Shown here piece by piece: positions 11,042-11,734 of a DNA stretch of 11,734 nucleotides (position 1 is its first letter; each line of letters opens with the position of its first letter). The notes beneath the pieces are model-generated. The model made no database searches. It was not told where the DNA came from and saw nothing but the letters and a program-made list of their open reading frames with translations. Location: contig CAZRRG010000070.1 in assembly GCA_964602455.1 (NCBI GenBank), positions 1 through 11,734 of the forward strand, read 5' to 3'. Both the position numbers and the translations under genes were made by a program. Origin of the DNA: JBBDIP01 sp964602455 (GTDB taxonomy: Bacteria; Bacillota; Sulfobacillia; Fermentithermobacillales; Fermentithermobacillaceae).

Positions 11042-11734
11042 GTGAACTGGCGAAGCATCCTTAAGATCTTCGGGTTCCTTCTGCTCCTCTTGGCAGTGAG
11101 CATGGTATGGCCGCTATACTGGGCGGTGCATTACGGTACCGCGGACTGGCGGGCCTTCGCCATCTCCATCCCCGTGGTGGGCATTCCCGGGTTCCTGCTC
11201 TTCAGCACCAAAGACGAACTCTCTGTAGGGGTCCGCGACTCTTACTTCATAGTAACCGGCGGCTGGATAGTGTGCTCAATCGCTGCGGCGATCCCCTTCA
11301 TCCTTTCCGGAGTCCTGTCCAACCCCGTCGACGCCCTTTTTGAGGCTATGTCGGGTTTCACGACGACCGGAGCCTCCGTCATGCCGGTCGTGGAAGTCCC
11401 TGCAGCGGGGATCCTGTTCTGGCGGAGCTACCTGAACTGGCTGGGCGGAATGGGAATGATCCTCCTTCTCCTTGCGGTCCTTCCGAAACTGGGACTTGGC
11501 AGCACCCACTTGTACCGGGCCGAGGTTCCCGGTATCGAGGTGGAACGCATTACGCCGCGATTGCGCAAGACCGCATCCGTGCTCTGGGCAATCTACGGCG
11601 GCATGACTCTCGCGCAGACCTTGCTGCTCTGTCTTGCGGGAATGAGCCTCTACGACGCGCTCATCCACTCCTTGAGTACGGTCGCAACCGGCGGGTTCTC
11701 CAACCGGAACTTAAGCGTCGGGGCTTACCCTAGC
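11042..11734 (+). CDS. trkH: Trk potassium uptake channel subunit TrkH, N-terminal part (cut by window end)
   Basis: An integral-membrane K+ transporter subunit of the TrkH/KtrB superfamily; the first 231 codons are present and the frame is open to the window end. It begins with a GTG (NWRSILKIFGFLLLLLAVSM, first membrane helix) preceded by GAGG eight bases upstream, which overlaps the trkA stop codon. The first pore loop is FEAMSGFTTTGASVMPVVEV, with the selectivity segment TTTGAS, followed by FWRSYLNWLGGMGMILLLLA. The second pore loop is at the right edge: SLSTVATGGFSNRNLS. Two of the four repeated channel units are therefore seen; TrkH proteins usually run to about 480 residues. It pairs with TrkA encoded just upstream. 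Confidence 0.95.
   Translation, partial: MNWRSILKIFGFLLLLLAVSMVWPLYWAVHYGTADWRAFAISIPVVGIPGFLLFSTKDELSVGVRDSYFIVTGGWIVCSIAAAIPFILSGVLSNPVDALFEAMSGFTTTGASVMPVVEVPAAGILFWRSYLNWLGGMGMILLLLAVLPKLGLGSTHLYRAEVPGIEVERITPRLRKTASVLWAIYGGMTLAQTLLLCLAGMSLYDALIHSLSTVATGGFSNRNLSVGAYPS

Overview
The window looks like chromosomal DNA from a fairly GC-rich Gram-positive-type bacterium, most likely a Bacillota/Clostridia-like lineage. The basis is the class of regulation seen: a proline T-box leader with an intrinsic terminator, a ykkC-class riboswitch with an intrinsic terminator, sigma-A-like promoters with 17-bp spacers, CCA-encoding tRNA genes and a lipoprotein binding protein. No mobile-element gene, phage gene or CRISPR array is visible. 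The species cannot be named from the sequence alone.

Layout, left to right. On the minus strand: a LivJ-type amino-acid-binding lipoprotein gene (167-1324), with a terminator behind it and a long leader in front that carries a ykkC-family riboswitch (about 1500-1605) and its terminator (1452-1508). Next come a TrmH/SpoU RNA 2'-O-ribose methyltransferase (1770-2600), whose start sits in a degenerate 17-bp tandem repeat, and a two-domain GNAT acetyltransferase (2696-3538). A 310-base gene-free stretch follows, holding a G-run tract and four similar palindromes. The proline operon comes next: proA (3848-5101) is preceded by one long gene (5085-6908) encoding ProC fused in frame to ProB. That operon begins with a T-box leader (6937 to about 7195) and a good promoter (7201-7229).

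From 7335 the plus strand carries a SAM-dependent methyltransferase, a membrane-anchored DUF4163/DUF3298-type protein and a 44-residue small protein with its own promoter. Two tRNA genes (Gln-CUG, then Glu-CUC) lie on the minus strand with a promoter and terminator. The right end holds trkA and the first 231 codons of trkH, a potassium uptake pair on the plus strand, cut by the window edge.

How the genes fit together: the proline operon encodes all three enzymes from glutamate to proline on two polypeptides, controlled by uncharged tRNA-Pro through the T-box. The riboswitch in front of the LivJ-like gene is most likely a ppGpp sensor, which would tie amino-acid scavenging to starvation. Proline synthesis and K+ uptake (TrkAH) are both classic osmotic-stress functions, but the window gives no evidence that they are co-regulated. 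The most unusual items are the ProC-ProB fusion, its repeat-bearing tail in place of a PUA domain, and the riboswitch in front of a binding-protein gene with no transporter partner in the window.
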